In this document: in pieces, positions 39,514 to 49,950 of the stretch
Layout: the number at the start of each line of letters is the position of its first letter
Numbering within the stretch: the stretch's first letter is position 1
Assembly (NCBI GenBank): GCA_016934735.1
Contig: JAFGSG010000105.1
Span: forward strand, 1 to 64,000
Direction of reading: 5' to 3'
DNA: 64,000 nt
From: Spirochaetota bacterium
GTDB taxonomy: Bacteria > Spirochaetota > UBA4802 > JAFGDQ01
Notes under the pieces: generated by a model
What the model saw: the letters and a program-made list of their open reading frames with translations, nothing else
Told to the model about the DNA's origin: nothing
The model's database searches: none
Made by a program: the position numbers and the translations under genes

Positions 39514-40439
39514 TGGATTACTCTGTTGAAGTTCAGAATCTGAGTAAAAGGTTCGGCGATTTTACGGCAGTAGACGATATCAGCTTTTCTGTGAATAAAG
39601 GTGATATATTCGGATTTCTCGGTCCTAACGGGGCAGGTAAAAGTACAACAATTCGCATGCTCTGCGGAATATTAGAACCTACCAGCGGCAAAGGTACTGT
39701 CATGGATTTTGATATTATGAAGGAGCAGGACAATATAAAAAATAAAATCGGATATATGTCACAGAAATTTTCGCTCTATGATGATCTGACGGTTATCGAA
39801 AATCTTGAATTTTTTGGAAGCATATATGGGCTAAAAGGCAGCGAATTAAAGAAAAGAATGAAATATGTAATAGAAATGACTGAGATAAAAGAAAGAAAAG
39901 ATGCAGTAGTAAAAACTCTTCCTAGCGGTTTAAAGCAGCGTCTCGCGCTTGGCGCAGCTATTGTTCATGATCCTCCTATACTGTTCCTCGACGAACCCAC
40001 TTCAGGAGTGGACCCGATAATGCGGAGGACTTTTTGGGAGTTGATATATGAATTTTCCAGGCAGGGGAAAACCATTTTTGTAACAACGCATTACATGGAC
40101 GAGGCTGAACATTGCGACTGTATGGCACTCATCATCGCTGGAAAGATAATCGCTATGGATACGCCTGCGAATCTGAAATCAGCTTTATCCTACAGCGTTT
40201 ACGCGCTTTATGCTCCTGACTTTATCAAGGTGTTTGATTATGTATCAGACCTGCCATACATTGAAGAAGCAGCTATATTTGGGAGTTCCATACATATATT
40301 GTGCGATGGAAAATTCAAGTTAAAGGCTGAATTAACCAAAGATTTAAAATCAAAAGGGATCAAAAATTTCAGAATAGGAAAGATATCACCCACACTTGAG
40401 GATGTTTTTGTTACAGAAGCAAGAAAGCTCGGAGTATAA
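39513..40439 (+). CDS. ABC transporter ATP-binding protein
   Basis: GPNGAGKSTTIRMLCG, LPSGLKQRLALGAAIVHDPPILFLDEPTSGVDP; GTG start overlapping the upstream stop (TAGTG). Confidence 0.93.
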   Translation: MDYSVEVQNLSKRFGDFTAVDDISFSVNKGDIFGFLGPNGAGKSTTIRMLCGILEPTSGKGTVMDFDIMKEQDNIKNKIGYMSQKFSLYDDLTVIENLEFFGSIYGLKGSELKKRMKYVIEMTEIKERKDAVVKTLPSGLKQRLALGAAIVHDPPILFLDEPTSGVDPIMRRTFWELIYEFSRQGKTIFVTTHYMDEAEHCDCMALIIAGKIIAMDTPANLKSALSYSVYALYAPDFIKVFDYVSDLPYIEEAAIFGSSIHILCDGKFKLKAELTKDLKSKGIKNFRIGKISPTLEDVFVTEARKLGV

Positions 40440-40444
40440 TGAAG

Positions 40445-40510
40445 TGCCTTCACTCCCCGGCCGGCGCTATCACGCGGCCAACCTCTCCCGCCTAGGCGGG
40501 AGAGGGTAAG
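40445..40510. repeat. GC-rich dispersed repeat, copy B
   Basis: tgccttcactccccggccggcgctatcacgcggccaacctctcccgcctaggcgggagaggg; palindromic ctctcccg/cgggagag. Confidence 0.75.
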
Positions 40511-40550
40511 CGGTCGTCAGGCTCGCTTGGGTAAGGGCAGTTTTATTTTA

Positions 40551-41018
40551 TTAATCATTTTCCTTATAATACAGATCAACATCAAATCCGCCGAAACTGG
40601 AGTCGAAAGAAATATTTATATTTTCGTATAATGTCTTCATGTTAATAGGATCGCTGTTAAATTCAGGAGGGGACAGCCGTATATCCTTCTCTACAAATTG
40701 GAGCTGGTTGGCGAAAGTGCCGGTTATCATGTTGGCAAGCTCTCCGGCAACGTCAGCATAGTGCTTCTGCTGTGAACGCCCTGTCAGCTTTGCATCAGGG
40801 ATCATTCTCTTTATTAAAAGATTTAGCGTGCTTTTGGGTATATTCAATACGATTTCACCGAGCAATGATCCATCGATTTCAACAGCAACTTTTGCATCAT
40901 TATCCGAAGATTTGCTCTCAAAAACTTCTGTAATCGCGTTATCATTAAAAAATTTTTTAAATATATGGTCCACAGATCTTATGATGCAATTATAATATCT
41001 GTCGTAGCTGTTCATCAC
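40551..41018 (-). CDS. CheX-like chemotaxis phosphatase family protein
   Basis: DVAGELANMITGTFANQL motif region and N-terminal fold pattern. Confidence 0.75.
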   Translation of the reverse strand: MMNSYDRYYNCIIRSVDHIFKKFFNDNAITEVFESKSSDNDAKVAVEIDGSLLGEIVLNIPKSTLNLLIKRMIPDAKLTGRSQQKHYADVAGELANMITGTFANQLQFVEKDIRLSPPEFNSDPINMKTLYENINISFDSSFGGFDVDLYYKEND

Positions 41019-41104
41019 CGCCTCATCTGCAATAGAAGTATGCTAATATTCCTGAACATGCATTATGTCATATGAAATAAGCTATTAGTCAAGTTAATTT
41101 TTAA

Positions 41105-42049
41105 TTAAGCACAGCATTCTATTGCAGTCTTTGCTGCTCCAAGTGCCGGTGTTTTTTCTTCGTCTTTTATTAAAAGATATTTAATGTTCTCTTTTAATCC
41201 GGCCTGAACTCTTTCCTGAACAACTTTTTTTACTATTGGAAAAATAATTTTATGTGCTCTGGATAATCCGCCTGCAAGAATAACCGCTTCCGGATTAAAA
41301 ATAGAAATCAGATTCGATATTCCGATTCCGAGGTATTCGGATATTTCAGCGAAAATTTCATTTGAAAATGGATCACCCTTTAAAGCTTCATCGTATAATA
41401 GCTTTGAAGTGAGATTTTCATTTTTTATTCGTTTATTAACAGATGATTCAGGATATTTTTTAAGTCTGGATTTTGCGGTTTCTATGACCGCAGTTGCTGA
41501 AGCGTAACGCTCAAAACATCCTCTGTTGCCGCATGAGCATTTTCTGCCCTTGTAGTCTATTGTGGTATGCCCGACTTCCATTGCGCTTCCTGAACGTCCC
41601 GTATAGACTTTGCCGTTAATGACTACTCCTCCGCCTATTCCGGTGCCCAGAGTAAGCATAATCCAGTTCGAAAAATTTTTACCATTGCCCAGCCAGAGCT
41701 CCCCGATTAAAGCGGCTGTGGCGTCATTTTCAAGAAATGTCCTTATACCTGTTCTGCCTTCAATTAATTTAACAAGGGGATATTTTTTCCATGCCTGGAT
41801 ATTGGCACTGGTCAGTATTATGCCTTTTGCCTTATCAATTGCACCGGCGGCTCCTATTCCAATACCTTTAACTTTTTTTGCCGCTATTTCATTAAAAGCT
41901 TTTAACTCTTCAATAACCCTGCATATTCCGTCTTCAATCTCCTGCGCATTTTTTTCTGTTGGAATTTTTTTAAAGCTAAGAACATTGCCTTTTTTATCTG
42001 TCAGAACGAATTTAATGGTTGTCCCGCCGATATCTATGCCTATATACAT
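41105..42049 (-). CDS. ROK-family sugar kinase
   Basis: YIGIDIGGTTIKFVLTD, LTLGTGIGGGVVINGKVYTG, CxCGNRGCFERYAS zinc motif. Confidence 0.93.
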   Translation of the reverse strand: MYIGIDIGGTTIKFVLTDKKGNVLSFKKIPTEKNAQEIEDGICRVIEELKAFNEIAAKKVKGIGIGAAGAIDKAKGIILTSANIQAWKKYPLVKLIEGRTGIRTFLENDATAALIGELWLGNGKNFSNWIMLTLGTGIGGGVVINGKVYTGRSGSAMEVGHTTIDYKGRKCSCGNRGCFERYASATAVIETAKSRLKKYPESSVNKRIKNENLTSKLLYDEALKGDPFSNEIFAEISEYLGIGISNLISIFNPEAVILAGGLSRAHKIIFPIVKKVVQERVQAGLKENIKYLLIKDEEKTPALGAAKTAIECCA

Positions 42050-42296
42050 ATTGACCTCTCAGAGCGGATATTATTAGTTGTTAAAATTTACAGAAAATAC
42101 AGCATCACGTTAAAAAAATATTTCAGAAAATCAAGCAACTTATCTTTACAAAATTTGTTTAATAATTATAGACATTAAGATTGTATTGATAGTCAATGCA
42201 ATCTTATTCATATTTAATTCTTTATTATTGAAAAAGCACTTGAATGATTTTTAATTTTTATAATACTGGATTATATAATACGATATATGATGACAT

Positions 42297-43145
42297 ATGA
42301 TAAAAAAGATAGATCTTCATGTTCATACTAAAGCTTCTGACGGAATTTATACTCCTAAAGAAATAATTGATTATGCGATTGCTAACGGCATTAGCTCACT
42401 CGCTATTACGGATCATGATACGGTTGATGGATTGGCCGAAGCAATGGATTATGCAAATAAAATCGGATTTGAATTAATTCCCGGGGTTGAATTCGGCCTT
42501 GAATACAAGGCAGGCTCTTTCCATCTGTTGGGATTGTACGTAGATTACGGAAATCCGGCTCTTATAGAAGCAACGGAATTTTTAAAGAAATCAAGAATGA
42601 TAAGACTTGTTAAAATGGTCGAATTATTAAATAATGAAGGATATAATATCTCTTTAAAAGAAGTCGAACAGGAGGCAATGGGAGCTGCGGTCGGGAAGCC
42701 TCATATTGCGAGGATTATGATAAGAAGAGGCTATGCGGAAGACATGGCATATGTCTTTAAAAATTTTATGATCAAAGGGAAACCCGGGCATGTAAAGAGA
42801 GACAGAATTTTTCTTAATGAAGCAGTATCGGTAATTAAAAATTCGGGCGGTATTCCAATCATCGCTCATCCTATATCATTGAATGCAAAATCATTTGATG
42901 ATTTTGAAGATAAGCTGGATGAATTCATTCTGGGTGGTGTGCAGGGTATTGAAGTCTATTCATCTATGCACACAATGAATGACGTAGCCGAGTTCTTAAG
43001 GATAGCAGATAAAAAAAATATACTCATTTCCGGCGGAAGCGATTTTCACGGAGACAAAGGGAAGCGGATTGGAGTATATACTGACGGTAATTTTATTCCA
43101 GATTATATTCTTGATGATATTAAAAATTTCGTGAAAGATAGATAA
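42297..43145 (+). CDS. PHP-domain phosphoesterase
   Basis: KIDLHVHTKASDGIYTPKEII, ITDHDTVDGL, PHIARIMI, SGGSDFHGD. Confidence 0.92.
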   Translation: MIKKIDLHVHTKASDGIYTPKEIIDYAIANGISSLAITDHDTVDGLAEAMDYANKIGFELIPGVEFGLEYKAGSFHLLGLYVDYGNPALIEATEFLKKSRMIRLVKMVELLNNEGYNISLKEVEQEAMGAAVGKPHIARIMIRRGYAEDMAYVFKNFMIKGKPGHVKRDRIFLNEAVSVIKNSGGIPIIAHPISLNAKSFDDFEDKLDEFILGGVQGIEVYSSMHTMNDVAEFLRIADKKNILISGGSDFHGDKGKRIGVYTDGNFIPDYILDDIKNFVKDR

Positions 43146-43156
43146 TTATTAATATT

Positions 43157-44245
43157 ATGAAGACTTTGGATAAATATTTACTATCACAGTTTCTAAAAGT
43201 CCTGTCAGGTTCACTGTTGTTTATGGCTGGATTGTACCTGATTATGATTTATTTGGATAATCTGAAATATTTTGCTCATCCGAATGTTAAGACAAGTTTA
43301 GTACTCAGCTATATCCTGAATGTTACACCTGAGATATTAATACTTGTGCTCCCGCCGGCTGCGCTGTTTTCCACTTCGTATATATTCGGCACAATGAATT
43401 CAACCAATGAAATTATTGCTGTTTATAACGGAAGGATAGGATTCATGCGTTTAATTTCACCGCTTATTATATTAGGACTCGTAATTGCTGTATGTAGCTT
43501 TTTCTTTTTTGAATTTGTTTCTGCCGAAAGCAGCAATAAGGCATTTGAGATAAGAGATCAGATTAAAAAGCATACTGGTAAAACTCTTAGACATGCATAC
43601 AGTAACTCAAAGCTATTTTTAAAAGGAAGCGATGGTATTATCTATTATGTGGAGCATTTTGATTCAATCAGCGAAATGATACAAAAACCCGTGATTTTTA
43701 AATTTAATTCAGAAGGCACTTTGGTCTTTCAATTGAGCGCTGTGTCAGGGATTTATGATGAAACAGGTAAAATATGGAATTTTAATGATGTAAACATAAT
43801 TAATTATGATGGAAAAGATGGATATTTAAACGAAAAACATGCACGTTATTCAATGAAACTTAAAGAATCTCCCAAAAATTTTTTGAAGACATCCATGAGC
43901 TTGATGCAGATGCGGTACAATGAAGCGTTGGAATTTATTGAATCTAAACGCCGAAGCGGATCAGATTATAAAAAATATCTGGTTGAATTTCACTGGAGAT
44001 TTTCCTTCCCGTTTTCAGTTGTTATTACTATTTTAATTGGATGCGTAGCTGGAATATATTTCAGGAAAGCAGTGCTTGTCCTGTCTTTTTTTCTGTCCAT
44101 AATCTTGTCTTTTGGATATTATGGTATTCTTGCGCTGGGTATTGCATATGGAAAATCGGGAAAACTTGATCCTGTATCAGCTGCATGGATTGCAAATGTA
44201 ATATTTTTTACAGGCGGAATAGCAGCCTTGCGGTTTAAGAAATAG
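43157..44245 (+). CDS. LptF/LptG-family (YjgP/YjgQ) permease
   Basis: TLDKYLLSQFLKVLSGSLLFMAGLYLI; EFHWRFSFPFSVVITILIGCVAGI. Confidence 0.88.
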   Translation: MKTLDKYLLSQFLKVLSGSLLFMAGLYLIMIYLDNLKYFAHPNVKTSLVLSYILNVTPEILILVLPPAALFSTSYIFGTMNSTNEIIAVYNGRIGFMRLISPLIILGLVIAVCSFFFFEFVSAESSNKAFEIRDQIKKHTGKTLRHAYSNSKLFLKGSDGIIYYVEHFDSISEMIQKPVIFKFNSEGTLVFQLSAVSGIYDETGKIWNFNDVNIINYDGKDGYLNEKHARYSMKLKESPKNFLKTSMSLMQMRYNEALEFIESKRRSGSDYKKYLVEFHWRFSFPFSVVITILIGCVAGIYFRKAVLVLSFFLSIILSFGYYGILALGIAYGKSGKLDPVSAAWIANVIFFTGGIAALRFKK

Positions 44246-44276
44246 GCTTATATGCAATAACCATCTGTATGAATGG

Positions 44277-45350
44277 ATGTTTATAATGAATTCACGAGTA
44301 ATTTATAAATATATCAGATTTATTTTTATCCCATTGATCCCGGTTTATCTTCTTGCTTTTTATCTAAAAAAATTTTTTTCAACTCCTGTTACTTTCAGTA
44401 TCCCTGTGATTTGTGTCGGCAATATTACTACCGGTGGTGCGGGAAAGACCCCCGCAGTCATTGAGCTTGCAAAATTATTTAAAGATATGGGACTATCCCC
44501 TGGCATTGTCAGCAGGGGTTACCGTGGTTCAAGATCGAGAGAAGGAGCAATAGTGACCGACGGAAGTGCAATTTTTATAAGTCCGCGCGAATCCGGAGAT
44601 GAATCCTATTTAATTGCATGCTCCCTGACCGATGTTCCGGTTGCTATCTGTACAGACAGGGTGAAAGCAATACGCAGTCTCCTTGATGCATTTAAAGTTG
44701 ATATTGTATTAATGGATGACGGATTCCAGAATAATTCTGTCCACAGAGATATTAATATAATAATTATTGACGCAGTTAATCCTTTCGGGAATGGGCTGAT
44801 GTTGCCGGCAGGCGATTTAAGGGAACCGCGAATTTCATTAAGACGTTCCGATATTATTTTTATAAATAAATGGGATTTAATTACTAATAACGAGTTGGAT
44901 GTATTAACAAAAAAGGTAAAAAAAATAACAGGTGATAAAAATTTATTTTACTCAGGATATCATATAGAAGACCTGCTTCAAGTGAATAATTTGAATAATA
45001 AGCTATCGATTGAACAAATAAAAAATAAAAATATATTGATTGTTTCAGGTATTGGTAATCCAGAGGGCTTCAGAAAGTCCATTCTTGGACTTAAACCAGC
45101 TTCAATGAAGCATATTGTATACCCTGACCATTTTAATTATTCTTTACGTGAAATAAAAAAAATTGTTATTAAAGCTGAAAATTATGATTTTGTAATAACA
45201 ACAGAGAAAGACTATATGAAAATACGTGATTTTCATTTAACAGAAAAATTCTACCTTTTGAAAATATCTTTCAGGATCAAAGATGTTGCAATATTTGAAA
45301 AATGTATTGATTCTTATTTAAAAAAAATTAAAAATAATAAACATGTTTGA
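44277..45350 (+). CDS. lpxK: tetraacyldisaccharide 4'-kinase
   Basis: PVICVGNITTGGAGKTPAVIELA, ISRGYRGS-like VSRGYRGS, VLMDDGFQN. Confidence 0.95.
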   Translation: MFIMNSRVIYKYIRFIFIPLIPVYLLAFYLKKFFSTPVTFSIPVICVGNITTGGAGKTPAVIELAKLFKDMGLSPGIVSRGYRGSRSREGAIVTDGSAIFISPRESGDESYLIACSLTDVPVAICTDRVKAIRSLLDAFKVDIVLMDDGFQNNSVHRDINIIIIDAVNPFGNGLMLPAGDLREPRISLRRSDIIFINKWDLITNNELDVLTKKVKKITGDKNLFYSGYHIEDLLQVNNLNNKLSIEQIKNKNILIVSGIGNPEGFRKSILGLKPASMKHIVYPDHFNYSLREIKKIVIKAENYDFVITTEKDYMKIRDFHLTEKFYLLKISFRIKDVAIFEKCIDSYLKKIKNNKHV

Positions 45351-45383
45351 TTAAATATTTTTTTGAATTTTAAGGTGATATTT

Positions 45384-45797
45384 ATGGCAAATGACTGTTT
45401 GTTTTGTAAAATAATAAAAGGGGATATCCCCTCTGCAAAGGTTTACGAAGATAAAGATGTCGTCGCATTTCTGGATATTTTTCCTTTTACAAAGGGCCAT
45501 ACTATTGTTGTGCCTGTTGAACATCACGAAACCTTCTTCGATTTTCCTGATGAAAAAATGGCGAATTATTTCACTATTCTTAAAAAACTTGCGGATCAGA
45601 TAAGGCTTAATCTAAAGGCTGATGGGTTGAATATTGTTCAGAATAATTTCCGCGCTGCGGGGCAGGTGGTTTTTCATATGCACTATCACATAATACCAAG
45701 ATGGACAGATGATAATAAACCCTTTATTAAACAACCTAAGGATCAGGCAGGCCCGGAATATTTTGCTGAAATGCTCAGGACGATCAAGGGATTGTAG
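45384..45797 (+). CDS. HIT-family protein
   Basis: CLFCKIIKGDIPSAKVYED; histidine triad HMHYHIIPR; ATG at 45384. Confidence 0.95.
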   Translation: MANDCLFCKIIKGDIPSAKVYEDKDVVAFLDIFPFTKGHTIVVPVEHHETFFDFPDEKMANYFTILKKLADQIRLNLKADGLNIVQNNFRAAGQVVFHMHYHIIPRWTDDNKPFIKQPKDQAGPEYFAEMLRTIKGL

Positions 45798-45823
45798 CTT
45801 TTCTCCGGTGTGATTGATATTTA

Positions 45824-46408
45824 TCATCTGGTAATGGACTGAATTGTTTTATTTATTAAATCAGAATTTTCTTTAAATATGATTTTGAGCATGGTTCCGG
45901 GAAGAGGATGTTTTCTGGGATAATTTATATCTTTAGTATTGGAATTATGCCATTTGCCCTTTTCCCAATAGTCATAAAAATACGTATATAGCGTCATCTT
46001 ATTTCCATTTTCGGAGAAGTCGAGTTTATTAAATTCCGGCAACCTATCAAGAATATATTGCTGATCATTTTTTGCAATAAGTAATATCTTTGATGGATAA
46101 AATATAAAAGTATTTTTTTTATCTGCCTTTTCCCGCCATTCAAGAAATTCAATGCTTTTTACATCTTTAATATTTATTTGGATATTCTTGCTTTGATGAC
46201 TAAAAGAAATATTTGTTATTCTGAGATATAGATTACCGTTGATTATCTTTTTTCCTGAGCAAATAATTTCAACCGGAAAAGCCGTGTTGCCTGAGTCTTT
46301 AAAGCTAAAATTGACAGAAGGATCTTTTGGCGGATCAGGATATTTATATGCTTCCGGAGCAATTACTGTGCTGAAAAGAATAATGATTACTGTAAAGCAT
46401 TTTAGCAT
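45824..46408 (-). CDS. hypothetical secreted protein
   Basis: N-terminal signal MLKCFTVIIILFSTVIAPEA; no family recognised. Confidence 0.55.
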   Translation of the reverse strand: MLKCFTVIIILFSTVIAPEAYKYPDPPKDPSVNFSFKDSGNTAFPVEIICSGKKIINGNLYLRITNISFSHQSKNIQINIKDVKSIEFLEWREKADKKNTFIFYPSKILLIAKNDQQYILDRLPEFNKLDFSENGNKMTLYTYFYDYWEKGKWHNSNTKDINYPRKHPLPGTMLKIIFKENSDLINKTIQSITR

Positions 46409-46415
46409 GGAATAT

Positions 46416-48335
46416 TTATTTTAGGATCACCAATAGTGCTTCAATTTCTTTTTTAATTTTTTCAGCGCGCTCCCATGTTTCTTTTACAAAACTATCATGG
46501 GCTGCTGCAGAATGAGCAAATGTATAGTCTGCTATTATTTCAGCTCCGCGCAGGTCGTCTTTTTCTTTTGTTTTTTGAACGGCACGTGCTATATCCTGCT
46601 CCATAACAGCAAGGCGAAGCAGATTGTCTTTAATGAAAAGGCTGTCAAAGCCGTTCTCAAGTAAAGTCTTGCGCTGATGCTCCCATAACGCATTTTCAGT
46701 TACAGTATTGTATATAGTAAGGCCTATATCTTTTTCACTTATATCAATCAACTCATCTATATGCTGCTTTAGTCCGCAAAGTGCGTAATATTCTATGTAA
46801 GCGCTGTATGCTGCAATTCCTTTTATACGGCTTTCTTCAGTCAAAAAATTTTTCCCAAGGCCGGTAATATCTTTTGAAGTATAAAATTCTTTTATTTGAG
46901 ATATACATGCAAGCCTTGAGCGTGCTGTGGTCATCATATCAATAATTTCAGGCCGGAAAACATCGAATTCAAATGCAGCTCTGTGCGCTTTGTTACGCTT
47001 TTTGTATTTGCCTTCGTTTCTTTTTACAGCGTAAAGGTCGTCCGAGAGAACCCAACCGGGAAATATTTCATTATAAGCCGGAGGGATACCGTTTACAGAG
47101 CGCGTGGGATTATTTATAAGCGAAAAAGGGAACTCTACTTTCTGGGGCAGGGCATTGACCGCTGTTGCGATAATTGAGTATGGAGCTTTTGTAAAGTCGC
47201 TGGGAAATTTTATATTTACTCCGAGGCCGAAAAATGTGCCCTCTCCGCACCATATTTCCTGATCGGGCGCTTTAGAGGTATGGTTCGAGCCTATGTTCGC
47301 GCCATAGCCTACATTGCCTTTGCCTTCAGGCCACATAGCAGCTATAAGCAAGGCCTGATGATGGAAGCCGACAAAGGGGCCTACAAGGCTTGCTGTCACT
47401 TCGCCTTCGCCGACACCCGTATTCGGGCCGAGAATGCTCTGTGTGACTTTACCGTGCCGTTCAACATGTGAATATTCGGTAAGTACTGACTCGTCCACGA
47501 TAGCCATTGAGGTAATCTGGCACCCCCACTGAATGCATGAATTTTTAACATAAGCGCCGTGACTGATCTCAACAGGTTCATCTGCTGATCCGAGTACAGT
47601 GCAGTTCTGAACAAGCACAGCTCCGTCAATTACTGTTGATTTTCCAATATAGCAGTCCTCGATTTTTGTGGTATTGTGAATGATACAGTCATTCTCGATA
47701 ATCCCGACACCGATATTGCAGATTGCAGAATATTTTTTTATAAAGTATGCATAATTATCGATGAGCGCTTTATTATTGCGCTCTGTGCTGACGGTTTGCG
47801 CGATTGGTATTGTTATTTCCGCAAAGGAAAGGACCTCGCGGCCTCCGGTTTCTATGCCGACGGAGATTTCACGCCCGTTGCCGAATGAAGAATTTTTTGA
47901 GCATACAAGACTGCCGACATTGTTTATTACCGACATGCCTTTAATAATGTAATTCGAAATGCACTTTGCATTCCATACACAGCAGTTGTCCCCGACCTCA
48001 GAATTGATTATAGTGCTTTTATGAATTCCGGAAGGCAAAGCCATGGCAGATTCTATTTTTATTTCTCTTCCGTCAAAAAGTCCAAGTACACACCTGCCGA
48101 TAAAATAATTTTCCGATATATGTTCAGTTTTGAATTTGTTGCAGACGAGAATTTTTTTCCAGTCTTCTGAATAATTTCCCTGCGCTTTCAGTTTTTTTAT
48201 TTCCCGGGCAGTAAGAACCCTGACTTTATTTCCGAAGAGCCGGCTTTTGGTTTTTTTCCTGATAGCAGATTCAAGAGACTGTAAAAATTCCGATGAGTCG
48301 AAAATTCGGCTTAAAACCATCGTCAGTTGTTCCAT
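46416..48335 (-). CDS. DUF4954 left-handed beta-helix protein
   Basis: Hexapeptide-like repeats and NIGSNHTSKAPDQEIWCGEGTFFGLGVNIKFPSDF; adjacent to nagB. Confidence 0.8.
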   Translation of the reverse strand: MEQLTMVLSRIFDSSEFLQSLESAIRKKTKSRLFGNKVRVLTAREIKKLKAQGNYSEDWKKILVCNKFKTEHISENYFIGRCVLGLFDGREIKIESAMALPSGIHKSTIINSEVGDNCCVWNAKCISNYIIKGMSVINNVGSLVCSKNSSFGNGREISVGIETGGREVLSFAEITIPIAQTVSTERNNKALIDNYAYFIKKYSAICNIGVGIIENDCIIHNTTKIEDCYIGKSTVIDGAVLVQNCTVLGSADEPVEISHGAYVKNSCIQWGCQITSMAIVDESVLTEYSHVERHGKVTQSILGPNTGVGEGEVTASLVGPFVGFHHQALLIAAMWPEGKGNVGYGANIGSNHTSKAPDQEIWCGEGTFFGLGVNIKFPSDFTKAPYSIIATAVNALPQKVEFPFSLINNPTRSVNGIPPAYNEIFPGWVLSDDLYAVKRNEGKYKKRNKAHRAAFEFDVFRPEIIDMMTTARSRLACISQIKEFYTSKDITGLGKNFLTEESRIKGIAAYSAYIEYYALCGLKQHIDELIDISEKDIGLTIYNTVTENALWEHQRKTLLENGFDSLFIKDNLLRLAVMEQDIARAVQKTKEKDDLRGAEIIADYTFAHSAAAHDSFVKETWERAEKIKKEIEALLVILK

Positions 48336-48337
48336 TC

Positions 48338-49129
48338 TTATCGTCCTACCATTTTTTGGACTAAATGTTTATTGTCTCGTACCCAGTTGTAATATTCTTT
48401 TCGTTTCAGTTTTGAGGCTGCGGCTTCATCGAGAACTACTGTAGCGAGTGTGTGAAGCTGCAGAGCTGTTGCAGTGATCTGGCTGGTCACAGGGCCTTCT
48501 ATGAATTGAGCAACAACATCCGCTTTTTTTTCACCGTTTGCAATTAAGAGTATTTTTTTTGCCTCCAGTATTGTGCCTACGCCCATAGTGATCGCGAAAC
48601 GCGGGACATCTTCTATCCTATCGAAAAAACGCGCATTATCCTCAATTGTCTGTTTATATAATGCTTTTACGCGCGTACGGCTGGCGAAAGAAGAACCAGG
48701 TTCGTTAAACCCGATGTGGCCGTCTCTGCCGATGCCTAATATCTGGAAATCAATTCCGCCGGCATTTTTTATCTGCTGTTCATACCATGCGCTGAATTCT
48801 TCCGGATCTTCAGTGTTTCCCTGCGGGACATACACATTTGCCTGATTGACGTTTACATGCCTGAATAAATTATCCTGCATAAAATAATTATAGCTGTTCT
48901 TATGTAATGGAGGCAATCCGACATATTCGTCAAGATTAAAAGTTGTGATCTTTGAGAAGTCAAGTCCCTCTTCTTTATGCACTTTGACAAGCTCCTGATA
49001 TGTTCCTATAGGAGTATCTCCTGTTGCTAAACCGAGTACTATGTCATGTTTTTTCTTTATCTCGCGCGCGATAAAATGTGCTGAAATTTTACTCATTTCC
49101 TGATAGGTTGGAGCTATAATAATTTCCAT
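48338..49129 (-). CDS. nagB: glucosamine-6-phosphate deaminase
   Basis: VLGLATGDTPIGTYQELV, TFNLDEYVGLPP, LGIGRDGHIGFNEPGSSF. Confidence 0.97.
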   Translation of the reverse strand: MEIIIAPTYQEMSKISAHFIAREIKKKHDIVLGLATGDTPIGTYQELVKVHKEEGLDFSKITTFNLDEYVGLPPLHKNSYNYFMQDNLFRHVNVNQANVYVPQGNTEDPEEFSAWYEQQIKNAGGIDFQILGIGRDGHIGFNEPGSSFASRTRVKALYKQTIEDNARFFDRIEDVPRFAITMGVGTILEAKKILLIANGEKKADVVAQFIEGPVTSQITATALQLHTLATVVLDEAAASKLKRKEYYNWVRDNKHLVQKMVGR

Positions 49130-49231
49130 GAATTACCTCCGTAAATTTAAGTATGTATATAAAACTGCAGAAGTATACAATAATGGTTATAAATTAATCA
49201 ATAATAATTTTTGAGCTTTTTATGTATCAGC

Positions 49232-49714
49232 TTATATTTGTATTGTATTTTCTATACTTTCCAGGGCATCCGGTATTTTTGGGGTATCCGGTATTATAAC
49301 ACCAAAAATAAGATAAAACAGAACTATTGAAGATAAAAGAATGATAATGGATAACCATTTATTATATATGCCGTTTGTGCGTCTGAGCAGATATATAGTG
49401 AGAATAATGATAATGACTGGACCTATCAGGCTGGCATTGATTAAACTTGTAAATAGCCCGCCTGTCATTGCAGACAGATCAACACTGATTGTGGTAATGA
49501 TTGCATATATTTCCGCCAAAAGAACGATTAATAAAAGCAGAGAAATTGCTTTTGCAAAGATACCCTTTGTGATGTATAATTCATAAATAACGGCAGGAAG
49601 TATTATGGATGCAGTTATCAGCGGTTTATTTATTATGATGCCGGATATAATTCCCAGAATAGCTATTATGCTAATTGATGTGCATATTAAAACAGCATAT
49701 TTATGTTCCTTCAT
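49232..49714 (-). CDS. hypothetical membrane protein
   Basis: Multiple hydrophobic TM-like segments, good ORF. Confidence 0.55.
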   Translation of the reverse strand: MKEHKYAVLICTSISIIAILGIISGIIINKPLITASIILPAVIYELYITKGIFAKAISLLLLIVLLAEIYAIITTISVDLSAMTGGLFTSLINASLIGPVIIIILTIYLLRRTNGIYNKWLSIIILLSSIVLFYLIFGVIIPDTPKIPDALESIENTIQI

Positions 49715-49950
49715 AGTCCCTTTATTTATCTAAAACATCCATTTGTGTTATGAGTAAAATATGTATCTTAGTTAAAGATAGATTATGAGATTGTCAATTT
49801 TTTTATATAATTGGGTTAAATGAAAAATTAATATTAGAAATAATGAAATTGCCGTTGACTTGTTTTAACTCTTTTAAATTGTTATTATTTAAAAAGTGAT
49901 TTGCTTCAAATTACAAAATAAGTATAAAAAATTACTACAAAGAATACTGA

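Noticed and set aside
41610-42077. 155-aa plus-strand ORF
   Set aside because: Antisense to the ROK kinase; composition (P/I/S rich) is shadow-ORF-like.
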